Source: Edolisoma coerulescens (Eukaryota > Chordata > Aves > Passeriformes > Campephagidae). From it: a stretch of 64,000 nt of DNA. Made by a program: the position numbers and the translations under genes. Positions 37,007 to 47,383 of the stretch are shown here, one piece after another. The notes below the pieces were generated by a model, which made no database searches, had not been told where the DNA came from, and was given only the letters and a program-made list of their open reading frames with translations. The stretch's first letter is position 1, and the number at the start of each line of letters is the position of its first letter. The stretch covers positions 840,191 through 904,190 of the forward strand of contig VWZW01007303.1 of the NCBI GenBank assembly GCA_013397115.1, written 5' to 3'.

Positions 37007-40000
37007 CTGCACAAAAACAATAGGGGAAGAATGAGTTTACACAGCTCCACGTGGTTCCACAACACAAGGCTTGCTTTACCCTGTAGGCTCAGTGTGTTTT
37101 AAACTTTAGCTCTTCAACTCTGACACAAAATCAATGGATATGAGTCCCTTTGGAGACCTTTTACTCCCTAAATGTTAAATTGAACTTTAAGTGTTTAGGT
37201 TGAGAAGGATCAATGGAGTTTGCTGGAAAGCAGAGTGAAGAAGGTTCCTCTAACATGACTTTTTTTTTAAAAAGAAGGAAAAAAAAATCAATTGTAAAAT
37301 ATAATATCACCTTATTGACTAGTCTAAAATTAGCTCAGTGCTGAGTGAAGATTAATAAAGTCCCAGTGTAGGTTTAAGTATGCATTTACATACAGGACAC
37401 TTAATTCACCTAACTGTGCTCATGCACTAAGAGGCAGTTCCACTATGGTTCATGCACAGATGCAATCTCACACTAATTGAACACATATCTGGGATACAGC
37501 TCTGCTCAGCTTCCCAGCTGATGAGAAACCCGGCAGTGGGGATCCAACTGCTGCATTAACAGCAGGCACTGGAGCTCTGCGTGTCCCAGTTGCCGTCGCT
37601 GCCTCGTCATCCACACCGGGGTTTACACACAAACATAGACTATTTTAACTTTCTGAGGTACTTGCAGCCTTCCAGGGAATTTGCAGAACCCTTCCCTCGG
37701 ATAAAGGAGCTGTCCTGCATTTCCCCATGCCCAGCAGTGGATGAGAGCAGATGCAGAAACCTGCAGAGCTACAGCTCAGCATCGCCTTACGTGCCCCGAT
37801 CTGTTCCTACGTGAAAGCCCTGTGATCCCACCCACAGGAAAGGACTGAATCCTTATAGGGCTCAGAAGAGGAAAAGCAGGACATCCACCAGAGTATGCTT
37901 TGTAACAATAATGGAATTTGGAAAAAGCCTGGGACTGCCAGAAGACTCAAAGCAGCAACACAGTTCAGAGTACTCACACCGGGATGCAGGGGGGGTTAGA
38001 GACATCAGCTTATTAACAGATGCCATTAATAATGCTTGAGGAAAAAATACAAACTTTTAGACATGAAAAGTTTCATATTCTGCAGAAACATCCTAGGAAG
38101 ACAAACCCTAATATGAAAAATAAACCCTACGGGCTTGGGGGGAAAAAACCCCTCAACAATATCACACAAAGCCACGCGTGATCCTTTCAAAATCCCGATG
38201 CTGGGAGTTGAGCAGGGAGCTGTGAAGCAGACAGGAGGTAGCTGGTGACATGATCTGCTGTCTGGGCACTACCAAAGGCAGCTCGGGCCACTGTGACCAC
38301 AAAAAAGGGGGGGAAGAGTGGTGAAAATGCTTGCCAGCAAAGCAGCTGCCTCTGCCTGAAGGAGGAGGATTTTGCTGGCTGTGCAGAAATCAGCTGAGGC
38401 TCATTACTGAGTAACAGGCCGTGAAAAGGACACGTCACTTCTTTTTTTTCTTAAGCAAAGGGAAATTCTTCCCTGAGATCCGGGAAGTCATACAAATCCC
38501 GATCTCTTCCTGAACAAGCAAAGGATGCTCCCTCGCACAGACAACGGGATGCTGCTCCTATGGGCAAAGGGTGCTGCACTCTCTCCTGGGGACACCTCTG
38601 CTCCAGGTATTTTCAGATAGAAATCTGCAAAAATATTCTGGTATATGGAGAGGCAGAGAGCAAAATAATCCCATGGAAATGCGCATAATTGCACCTTGAC
38701 TACGTTCCAATGTCTAATTTTAAAAGAAAACAAAACTACAAAAACGAATGCAAGAAGTGCACAAATATGGGGAAAATCGTAACTTTTGTAATAAAATCTG
38801 ATTTTTACCTTTAAGCACCTAACAATAGATGTGCTGGACAAATACAGCTGAATCCTCTACATGGCTTGAAGCACTAAGTGCCTTCTTCAGTGCTCAGGTC
38901 AGCTACAGCTTGTCAGGCTCTGCCATTTATACCAGTTTTGGAAGAAGTCCTTACAGGCACCGTAGAGCTCATACCAGCCCTCCAAACAAAGAGATTAACT
39001 GATCAAAGCACCCTTAGCTAACAACAGCCTTTTCCCTGGATGGCTTATTAATCCCTGTTTGAAACAGAGAGTAGAACTACTGCACTGGAGTGAAAAACAA
39101 CACAAAGGCTACAGTGGGAAAATGGGAAGGAAGTTCCAGCACACCAGGGAAAATCAAAAATGTCAGTTATGAGTGGTTGTAGCAAAAAACTCTGCAAGTC
39201 AAGAGCTTTTCCACTTTATGGGATGAACCCCCATGTCATGCTGGGATGTACTGGATGCACAGCCTCAGGAAAACTCTGCACAGTGAACTGCAATGATTGT
39301 ATATTTCCAGCAAAAAATACAGTCTTGCTTAGAGCATTACAGTCCCAACATGACATCTCCTGCAGTCCAGCCCAAGTCCTGGCGTGCTGATACCTGTCCT
39401 CTCCAGGGGTCACACCCTCTACGTTAAAACAAAATATATTTCAAAATATATAAAATATTTATAAAATATATAAAATATATTAAAATATATATTTCAAAAC
39501 ATAACTGCGAAGATGTTCTCCCTCAGCAAAAAACGAGATTTAACAAAATCAATTTAGGTGCTAACGCAGCTTTCAAACGTTACTTGGGTGCAACAGTTCT
39601 ATAAATAAAATCAAAAAATAAAATCTCCATTTTTCCAAATGCCAGGACAATTTACCTTTCCACCATCCAGAACTGGGCATTAAAGATGGAAACTGAAAGC
39701 CCCATGGACAGGCAACTAGGTGTACTGAGAAAATTTTGTTTCCTGGTGCAGGAAACTTTATTCTGTAACACAAGAAAACTTGAGCATTTAAAGCCAACAG
39801 GCTTTAAATCTCACTGAGATTTTCATGTATTTTCATGTACTTTAGTCTCATTAAAACTTAAATAATTTAACAGTAATAGCTTGTATTTACATTGCTCTGT
39901 GGATAGTCTCTAGAGTAAAAATAAAGTGCATATGCCGAATGTACTCCAGTAGTACATTTAGATAAGGAAAAACAGTACAGAAAAAGTTCCATTTTGTACA

Positions 40001-40416
40001 GATTCATATGTGGGTATAAAATACTGAATTCTTGTGTTTGTCTGTGCAAGCTGCACATCCTGCAAGTACCAACACCCACACTCAGCTTGATGTCAGTACC
40101 AGCACTGCCTCTCATAAAATGTCACAAATAACGTCAGTCAGGTGTAATTTTCAGTGCTGAAGGCTACAATCAAATATGCAGAATAATAAACTCCATCCTC
40201 TGACTTGGTGCTACAGTAAATGAAACTTTTAAGAAATCCAAAGAGTCTGCCCAAAGCCATATCTCCACACACAAATACAAAATGGCTCTAATAGACTATT
40301 GTATTTTCTATACTGAATTTCAGTGTTACTGTCAACTTTAAGAAATAAAACTGAATTCGATCCCTGTCTTCAGATTTCAGTGTGCATTAAAAGCTGGTAA
40401 TACGGTTGCAACCTAC
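37007..40416 (-). other. CUX1: CUX1 intron (3410 bp)
   Basis: Non-coding intron between the 138-bp and 124-bp exons. No transposon was recognised. It holds an AT-rich low-complexity block at 39425-39503 and otherwise unique sequence. Confidence 0.9.
39425..39503. repeat. AT-rich low-complexity repeat
   Basis: Repeated 'aaaatatat' and 'aaaatattt' words, flanked on both sides by 'atatttcaaaa', so the ends are direct repeats of about 11 bp. Probably a degenerate tandem repeat, with no coding meaning. Confidence 0.8.
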
Positions 40417-40554
40417 CCTGATTTTTCACCTCGGCGAATTCTTTATTGTATTCCTCCAGAGTTTCCCTAAGTTTCTGGTTTTCTGTTTCAATATCGTGCA
40501 TACGTTGAACCTTCAGCTGAAGCTGCTGTCCTAAATCCAAGGCTGGAACCGGAT
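40417..40554 (-). CDS. CUX1: CUX1 coding exon (about exon 5), DPVPALDLG segment
   Basis: The minus strand has acceptor tttctttttcag (AG at 40555-40556), then AT completing Asp, 45 codons from PVPALDLGQQ to FAEVKNQ, and a final G before donor gtaggt (GT at 40415-40416). Length is 138 bp, phase 1 to phase 1, so skipping it would keep the frame. The peptide is rich in Glu, Lys, Gln and Leu with heptad spacing, fitting the coiled coil used for oligomerisation and, in full-length CUX1, associated with N-terminal autoinhibition. It reads QRMHDIE where mammals, from memory, have QRLHDIE. An open frame extends past both splice sites, but those extra residues are intronic. The 5' neighbour is 14.2 kb away and the 3' neighbour 3.4 kb away. 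Confidence 0.97.
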
Positions 40555-40749
40555 CTGAAAAAGAAACAGTAAAATAAAATGTAACAGGAACACTTCTGCG
40601 ACCCAAGCAGCTCAGAGCACAAATGTCCTTTTTTTCTTCATTTTGGTGCCAGCAGGGCCCTACTTTGAGTTATTACATTCCTCACATCGTATATCCTGCA
40701 AACTTGAAAAACCAAAAATATTTTGTTCTATCTATGTTCCCTTTAAATA

Positions 40750-41137
40750 CAGAGCCAGGCTGAGGGGGCTGGGGGTGTTCACCTGGAGAAGAAAAAGCTC
40801 TGGGGAGACCTTAGAGCCAGTGCCTAAAGGGGCTCCAAGAGAGCTGGAGAGGGACTTTGGACAAAGGATGGAGTGACAGGACAAGGGGGAATGGCTTCCC
40901 ACTGCCTGAGGGCAGGGATAGATGGGATATTGGGAAAAGATTCTTGGCTGTAAGGGTGGTGAGGTCAGCACAGGTTGCCTTGGTTGTTGCTGCCCCATCC
41001 CTGGAAGTGTTCCAGGTCAGGTTGGACGGGGCTTGGAGCAACCTGGGATAGTGGAAGGTGTCCCTGCCCGTGGCAGGGAGTGGGTCTGGATGGGCTTTAA
41101 GGTCCCTTCCAACCCAAACCATTCTGTGATTCCATGA
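40750..41137 (+). mobile_element. CR1 LINE, 5'-truncated, close to a CUX1 exon
   Basis: It runs from 'agccaggctgagggggctgg' through 'gttcacctggagaagaaaa', 'gagagggactttggac', 'agatgggatattgggaaaag', 'ggacggggcttggagcaacc' to 'cattctgtgattccatgaa'. It sits about 195 bp upstream, in gene sense, of the acceptor of the 40417-40554 exon, and is antisense to CUX1. It is similar to the copy at 1100-1566. Confidence 0.93.
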
Positions 41138-42639
41138 AATTTGGACATGGCTTCTTCATCCTACCACTAATCCACAGGACTGTTCCTGGGCGCAGACAAA
41201 GAGAGTTTTAAGTGTCACACTTTTTATTGCAAAACGAGAATTTTTGGGCAAAAAGGAATCAAACTGCACAGCTCACTGACAGCTTCTGTCCCTCACAGGC
41301 CTCTGCTTGTGCAGGAGTGAATTTCTGAAGCAAACTGTGCCCTCCTGCACAGCGGAGCTCAAACAGGTTCTGTGACCATGGAGATCTGAGTGGGACTTTT
41401 TCTAATTGACAGATGAATAATAATCAGAAACGTTGTGCGGATTTAATCAACTCCATGAACCTTGGGTTTGGATCTCTCTTCTTCTTACACTATTAATCAA
41501 ATGTCCTCTCAGTATTAATTCTCTGGTGCTCATCCCCTGCCGGTAAAGAGGGTTCTCAGCACACACCTGACATGTGCATGTGTGATTTATTCCGGGACTT
41601 CTTCCCAGTCAGGATAGGAAAACTCCGGAGTGTGATGGACTTATAAAAGATTATTGAATATATTTCTGCTATGGGCGCCAGCATCTCTTGTGAAATGGCT
41701 GCAAAGATTTAGTCTCCTGTTGAGGAATGCTAAACACCAAACTCAGTGGATCAACAACAGTATATATTAGGGAGTTCACTTAATTTTCAACCACCACAGT
41801 CATTAATTTTTCAGACCACCCTCAGTTCCAGTCTCTGGAAACACATAATAAGTCTATTGTACCTCTGTTAACACATTAAGCATGAGCCTGTGTGTTTTTT
41901 CAATATGCCAGCGTTGTTGCATAGTTTATAAAAGAATAGCACTGGGTTATGTTGAGCTCAGAGACATTCTAAGTAGCAGCCTGCTGCATTTTGTTACTCG
42001 GGTTCTTCAACAGCTTATGGCATTACCCTGTTCATAATACAAAATCTAGGTTGCTTGTCATCTGTTCTCTGTACATACATAGTTTATGACTACATAGCTT
42101 TTTCATTTATGCTTTTTAGGCCAAATACTTTTCGTTATTATTATCTGTATTAAAATATTTATAATAAATCAAACTTAAAATGTTATTGTGGCAGAGACAG
42201 GGGGGTACAGGTAAGGAATTAAATAGAGAGCTGAAGTGGCAGCGGTAGCACGAGCTGAAGGCTCTGCAGTATTTATGTATGGTCCAATTACAGTGTGGGC
42301 TGTCACAACATCCCCCTGCTCCCATGGAGGTCCCTGACCTTCCTCCGCAAGGAGCATTTTGTCACCCTCCTGCAGCTCAGCGTCCCCCCAAAGAGCCAGC
42401 CCGGGACATTCATCTGCTGAGCACAAAGAAAGGCTGGATTGTCTCGCTCTGGCCATGTCTTAAATTGTCACAGGAGCCACGAATCCTGCCGGGCCCGGGA
42501 TCTTAAGCTTCAGCTATGGGTATTTCTGTGAAATAGTGGCGAACTGCCACGATGAAAGAAAGTGAACTTGACAAAATTGTGGGTGCACTTTTCCCCACCC
42601 GCATTTTAACACGCCTGGGGACACGATCAAGAGGTATTT

Positions 42640-42900
42640 TGCTCCTAATACATAGGGCTTTTTATATTGAAATCAGTAAAGAATTAAAAGACAAAAATAC
42701 ATGGACATTATAAAGTGAATAATGACTAAACCTTTAGTCAAATTTGCAATCCCTGAGAAGCTTTATGTACAAACTGAAAATGCTTGCAATCTCATAATTA
42801 TTCATCAGGACATGTATATTTAATTTAGCTCTATTAAAGGTTAATGTTCAAGTAGCAAAACAGTGGCAGAACAAACAAAATGTAAAAGAAGTCTCTGTGC
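42640..42900. promoter_or_regulatory. Candidate conserved non-coding element, homeodomain-motif rich
   Basis: Dense ATTA/TAAT words without simple repetition: 'tcataattattcatcagg', 'gtatatttaatttagctc', 'attaaaggttaatgttc', 'gaataatgactaaac'. Islands like this in introns of homeobox genes are often deeply conserved enhancers. No alignment was possible, so this is a hypothesis. Confidence 0.28.
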
Positions 42901-44094
42901 ATTAAACTTCCAACTTCACTAGAGCCTATTTGAAGGACTAATGGCCTGCAGCCACTAAATACTGCTAGAGGACATGTAAAAAAACCCACGGGTGAGGCAC
43001 CTCTTAGACTTAATTTTTACGAACTGCATTAAAAAAACCTAATAATTGTATGACAATAAAATGACCAACCAAGACATTTTGGGTAGGGAGAAAAAACATT
43101 TCTCATGGCAAGCTCCAACATGCTCTTTTAGCTTGAAAAATCTAAAAACCTATTATTTCTGGAATATTTATAAACACCAATTAACCTGAAACAAGTATAA
43201 ACCTTACAGTCACAATGGCTTTTTTCTTACCTGAGTGGAGCGGATTAAAAATAAATAAAATAACTCTCCTTTTCCCAACACATGCATGCACGGAAAAGCA
43301 TACCTTTTTATATTAACCAGGTTTGCAAAGTATGTTTCATGTCATTTAACAGGAGGTCACTGAATTTTTAAACAAGCAATGGACCAAAACTTTCGATTCA
43401 TTACACAAACAACAGGCATACATCGCTCAAAAAAATCAACTGGCCCTGGCTTAAGGAGAGATGCAGCAAAGGAAATGCCCTTTCTGTGGTCTGGAAGAGA
43501 GAAAAATCACCTCGCTGAACACTGAAATGTGGAAAACTCGTCACACATTATTCCCTTGCTTTGAATTTTCTCTTGTGAAATTCCAGAATCCCTGCTAGGC
43601 ACAGGATAAATAAAAAAAATGAGAAAATTAGTAAAAGGGATCTGATCATCCAGAACCTGAAGAAGCATTTGGCAAAATCATTACTGCCCAAGAGTAGATT
43701 GAGATGTCTATTTTTACACTAAATTTAGTGCATTTTTTTCCTCTTGCTTCCTATTCTGCTCATTTCTCCTAATCCACTTGTTGCATGCCATACCCACAGC
43801 GAAGCCCCCTGCATCCTGTGTTTGCAGGCAGCCCAGCACATCTGGGTCCGATCCCTGGCGAGGTTTCCCCCGCGCTACCACAGCAGGAACAGAAACCGCT
43901 GCATTTCCAAGCCGGGACCCGCAGAGCCCGTTCCTGCCTCTGCTTCCCCAGGGATTGCCGAGCTCTGGCCACGTCCCCTGCTCACTGCTGGGACACGCAG
44001 CAGGGAGCTTCTGTCCCCACAAAGGAGGAGGATGGACACGTCTCAGTGGACCCAGACGTAAAACCAATTAATGTTACAAATGCAAAGTGATTTT

Positions 44095-44215
44095 TATAGC
44101 AGTTAATACTTCACATCAAACGAGCTGGTGCGACGCAGCCGCAGCAACACCTCTCAGGCTGCTCTCACACCACACATATGCCCTGACGATGAATCTTTTT
44201 TCAACAGCAGGGTGA
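44095..44215. promoter_or_regulatory. Candidate conserved non-coding element left of the CpG island
   Basis: Unique stretch including 'gttaatacttcacatcaaac', 'gagctggtgcgacgcagccg' and 'ccctgacgatgaatc', with CpGs kept next to AT-rich words. It ends before a poly-T run. It may be part of the same regulatory domain as 44955-45960, split by the CR1 insertion at 44346-44790. Confidence 0.22.
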
Positions 44216-44345
44216 GAGAACCTTTTTTTTTTTTCTTTTGCCGCTGTTTATGCATGTAAACTACTGACTTCACAAACAATTTTAAAAGAAACACTAAGAT
44301 TGATTTTGCCTGAACTACGCATTACATGAGGCAGCCCCTCACCAC

Positions 44346-44790
44346 CCTGGGTGCAGTTTTGAGTGTCACAATGTAAGAAAGATATAAAGCTGTTAGAGAG
44401 TGTCCAAAAGAGGGACAGGCAGATGGTGAAGGGTCAGGAGGGGCCATACAAGGAGCGGCTGAGGGCACTTGGTTTGTTCAGCTGGAGGAGACTGAGGGGT
44501 CTGCCGCTCTGGTCTCTGCTCTCTGTGGCCAGTGACAGGAGGAGGGAACGGCTGGAGCTGTGTCAAGGGAGGTTTGTGCTGGATATCAGGGAAAGGTTCT
44601 TCCCCCAGAGGGTGGTGGGGCACTGCCCAGGCTCCCCAGGGAATGGGCACGGCCCCGAGGTGCCAGAGCTCCAGGGGCATTTGACAACATTCTTAGGCAC
44701 AGGCTGGGATCGTTGGGGCTGTGCTGTGCAGGGAGTTGGACTGATGATCCTTGTGGGCCCCTTCCAGCTCAGGATATTCTGTGACTCTAC
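44346..44790 (+). mobile_element. CR1 LINE, distinct subfamily
   Basis: CR1 landmarks are 'cctgggtgcagttttgag', 'gagagtgtccaaaagaggga', 'aaggagcggctgagggcact', 'ttgttcagctggaggagact', 'gtgctggatatcagggaaag', 'ggacacaggctggga-like' sequence, 'gttggactgatgatccttg' and the end 'gatattctgtgactctac'. The 169-codon frame over it is a relic of the element. It abuts the left side of the CpG-rich island. Confidence 0.92.
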
Positions 44791-45084
44791 AATCCACCCC
44801 CCATCCCACATCGCTCAGCCCAAACCCAACCTCAACCCCCAAGAGACAACCGGGCCATCGATGACGGTCTGAACTTCCCAAGTGAGTTTTGCTGGTGATC
44901 CCCCATCCCTCCCTCATCCTGGAAGACGGCACAGCTCTCAATGTCAGTGATCCCACCCCGCTGTTCACACCGCGGGCGCTGTCGCAGCGTTGTCCTCCCC
45001 GGTCGTTACGGCCACGGCTGCCCCCGCGCCCCTCGCCCGGTGACATCCCACTCCCGCCCGCCTTCCTTTTCGCCAGGGCACTCT

Positions 45085-45240
45085 GGGCTAATGTAATCAT
45101 ACGATTACATAATTAACCCAGCTGTCTCATTAAGAAAATCAACTGGAATTCAGGGCATAATTAGTCATACAGCAATTAGCATGCTGATGAGCAACTGATG
45201 AAAAGCTGTCTCGATATAGAGTATGCTGGGACCACCCTCG
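45085..45240. promoter_or_regulatory. AT-rich homeodomain-motif block inside the CpG island
   Basis: It includes the inverted repeat GTAATC-atac-GATTAC (45093-45108), then 'cataattaaccc', 'ctcattaagaaaatcaact', 'ggcataattagtcatac' and 'agcaattagcatgctgatg'. These are ATTA/TAAT cores of homeodomain proteins. The sharp change from GC-rich to AT-rich composition and the absence of any repeat suggest constraint. Inference from composition and motifs. Confidence 0.35.
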
Positions 45241-45479
45241 TTATTTAAGGAGAGGGGGGAAAAGCCCACCTCGGCTCAGGGAAAAGGAGCTCCTGCGGGA
45301 CAGGCAATGTTTAAAGTTAATGTTTAACCCTTCGGCCGTGGCTGTTGCTGCCGTGAGGGGCGAGGACCCCCGACAACACTGAGGGGCTGATGGCGGGGTT
45401 TGCCAAACGGAGTGGAAAAACTGTGTCATTGTTTAAATGTACAATTTACAGCGCGCGGGGCCAAATTACCCTCTCTCCC

Positions 45480-45512
45480 TATACATATTTATATAAATAC
45501 ATATATTTAACC
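45480..45512 (+). promoter_or_regulatory. TATA-rich segment beside GC-rich DNA
   Basis: 'atacatatttatataaatac' is followed at once by CpG-dense DNA on the plus strand. It could serve as a TATA-type core for a transcript antisense to CUX1, but it could equally be low-complexity sequence. Confidence 0.18.
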
Positions 45513-45583
45513 CCAGGGCTGCGGAGCGCTGCTCGGCGGGAGCAGTCCCGAGGCTCTGACAGCCCCGCCGGGAAGGAACACCG

Positions 45584-45790
45584 GGACCCCTGGAGGTGCT
45601 GCCCGGACCTCCGGAGTGACCGCCCGGGCCCGCGGAAGACCCGGCCGGATGCCCGGAGGTGCTGCCCGGACCCCCGGAGGGACCGCAGGGACCCCCAAAG
45701 GGACTGTCCAGACCCCCGGAGGTGCTGCCCGGACCCCCGGAGTGACCGCCCGGACCCCCGGAGGAACCCCGGGACCCCCGGCCGGCCCCG
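45584..45790. repeat. 21-bp GC-rich minisatellite with 63-bp higher-order unit
   Basis: Nine full 21-bp units run from 45584 to 45772, followed by a decayed tenth. The consensus begins GGACCCCCGGAG. The units fall into three 63-bp blocks (45584-45646, 45647-45709, 45710-45772), each starting with a unit ending GGTGCTGCCC. Because 21 is a multiple of three, the repeat keeps frames open on both strands, which explains the 138 to 170 codon frames here. The CUX1-sense strand is G-rich and could form quadruplexes. Confidence 0.93.
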
Positions 45791-46035
45791 GCCCGGAGCG
45801 CGGCGGGGAGAGCGGCAAAGGCCGGCCTGGATCGCAGCGCGGGCGGATCGGGCGGCGGCCGCGGGTGCCGGTGCGGTGCCGGGGGCTCCTCGCACGCTGT
45901 AAAATCACCACAACCGGGGGCTTTCCGTGTGGTGAGACCCTCACAGATGGGCCAGGGGCTGCGCGAGAGCCCAGCTCCCTGCTCTGTATTGCCCGAGGTT
46001 CACTCGCTGCTTATTCCCAAAATATATTCATAGAA

Positions 46036-46310
46036 ATCACAGAATCATAGAACGGTTTGGGTTGAAAGGGACCTTAAAGCTCATCTTCCATCCCCTGCCA
46101 TGGGCAGGGACACCTTCCACTGTCCCAGGCTGCTCCAAGCCCCGGTCAACCTGGCCTTGGACACTCCCAGGGATGGGGCAGCCACAGCTGCTCGGGGTGA
46201 ACTCCGCCAGGGCCTCCCCACCCTCATAGGGAACAATTCCTTCCTGATATATAAATTAAACCTCCTCTCTTTTACTCTGAATCTATTCCTTTGGTATCGT
46301 AACATGGAGC
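46036..46310 (-). mobile_element. CR1 LINE fragment, minus orientation
   Basis: The reversed CR1 3' end reads 'atcacagaatcatagaac', 'ggtttgggttgaaagggacc', 'catgggcagggacaccttcc', 'gtcaacctggccttggacac', 'gggcctccccaccctcatag', 'aattaaacctcctctctttt'. It closes the right side of the CpG-rich island and has the same orientation as CUX1. Confidence 0.92.
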
Positions 46311-47368
46311 TCCCGAAGAGCCTCTTCCAAAACAAAGGACTTGCGTTTTAATAACCCCCCCTCCTCCCTCTTCATTTACAGGCCTGTAACACTGGAAACG
46401 ATAAGAAAGCAAGTTATGAAACAGTGCCAGAACTACAGGGGCAATTAATAATTTATATCACTGGAAATGTGTTTCCTAAGGTTGGGATCTAAAAATAATT
46501 CATGGAAGGCAACGCGTCTCTTTCAACGCGACTGAATTTCTGTTGCCCAAACCCCGCTGTAAGCAAAGCTCTCCAGATCTGGTGATCACTCACCAGAAAC
46601 GCCCACACAAAACGATAAGGGAGGGGAAAAAATAATAATCCTCCTTAAACACAACTTTATTAACGCGATTTAACTTTTTCAAAGAACCAGGAGATCAGCC
46701 CTGCTGTCACAATCTTTGGTCACGAAGTAAAGGAAGTTTTTTTCCCCTTCCTAAATGCAACACTGCTCTTTGCAGGGAGTGTTCCTCGTGGAGAATGATC
46801 CCTGGATTACAGACACGGAGAAGCTCCACGAGCTTCTGATGCAGTAACTGCTTTCGTGGGAGACTGCATGTCTGAAAATAACCTAAAAATGTGTTTTAGA
46901 AAAAATAATAATTACATTGTAGCTTTTGAATATTCAAACACCTCACAGCATACTTAATTAATTCATTAATTATTCCCCAGAAATTTCAGAGGTAAATTGA
47001 AATAGCCTAGAGAGACTGAGACAAAGATTTCATGGAATAAATGATAGCTTTGCTCCCGTTCCCCTATGACTCTGGTAGCCCAGGGACAGAAGAGTTATAG
47101 CCGTAATTCCATTTGAAACAAAGCTCATCATCTCTCCAACTCCTCACTTCATAAAAACCATGAAAAGGTTCTTCCTTCAATCAAGAATTATACATATTTT
47201 CTTACTCCCCCATCCCACAGGACCGGGATCTGTGTCTTCCTTTTATTTTTTTCCACTTTTTAACAGCATTCTCCTCACCCTCCGGCTGTCAGAGCGTTCT
47301 GTGCAGACTGTACCGGGGAATTCAAAGTGCCCACAAGAGGGTGAGGGACTCTCATTTTCCTTACCAGA

Positions 47369-47383
47369 AAAAAAAAAAAAAAN
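47369..47383. repeat. Poly-A run ending in an ambiguous base (N)
   Basis: A run of about 15 A is followed by the only N in the window, at 47383. This is most likely an unresolved homopolymer length or assembly join rather than a large gap. Confidence 0.9.

Larger units (their letters stand above)
44955..45960. promoter_or_regulatory. Intronic CpG-rich island, possible alternative promoter or enhancer
   Basis: CpG is rare through most of the window but dense here: 'caccgcgggcgctgtcgcag', 'cccccgcgcccctcgcccgg', 'gcggagcgctgctcggcggg', 'gggcggatcgggcggcggcc'. Two AT-rich blocks interrupt it: 45085-45240, rich in ATTA motifs, and 45415-45512, ending in TATATAAAT-like sequence. It is flanked by CR1 copies on both sides but is not itself a CR1. 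An unmethylated CpG island inside a long intron commonly marks an alternative or antisense promoter or a developmental enhancer; which applies here is not shown. Part of the GC richness comes from the minisatellite. Confidence 0.55.

Noticed and set aside
36879..37067. Open-frame Met upstream of VTIKALKEKI as a possible start codon
   Set aside because: The preceding residues are intronic; the acceptor AG at 37007-37008 and the phase match to the previous exon are unambiguous.
44363..44872. 169-codon plus-strand frame
   Set aside because: It is the translated 3' region of a CR1 copy, not its reverse transcriptase, and continues into unrelated sequence.
45390..46050. Four overlapping frames of 138 to 170 codons, Pro/Arg/Gly rich
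   Set aside because: They are open on both strands because the 21-bp repeat is a multiple of three and GC-rich DNA has few stops. Repetitive translation, no domain.
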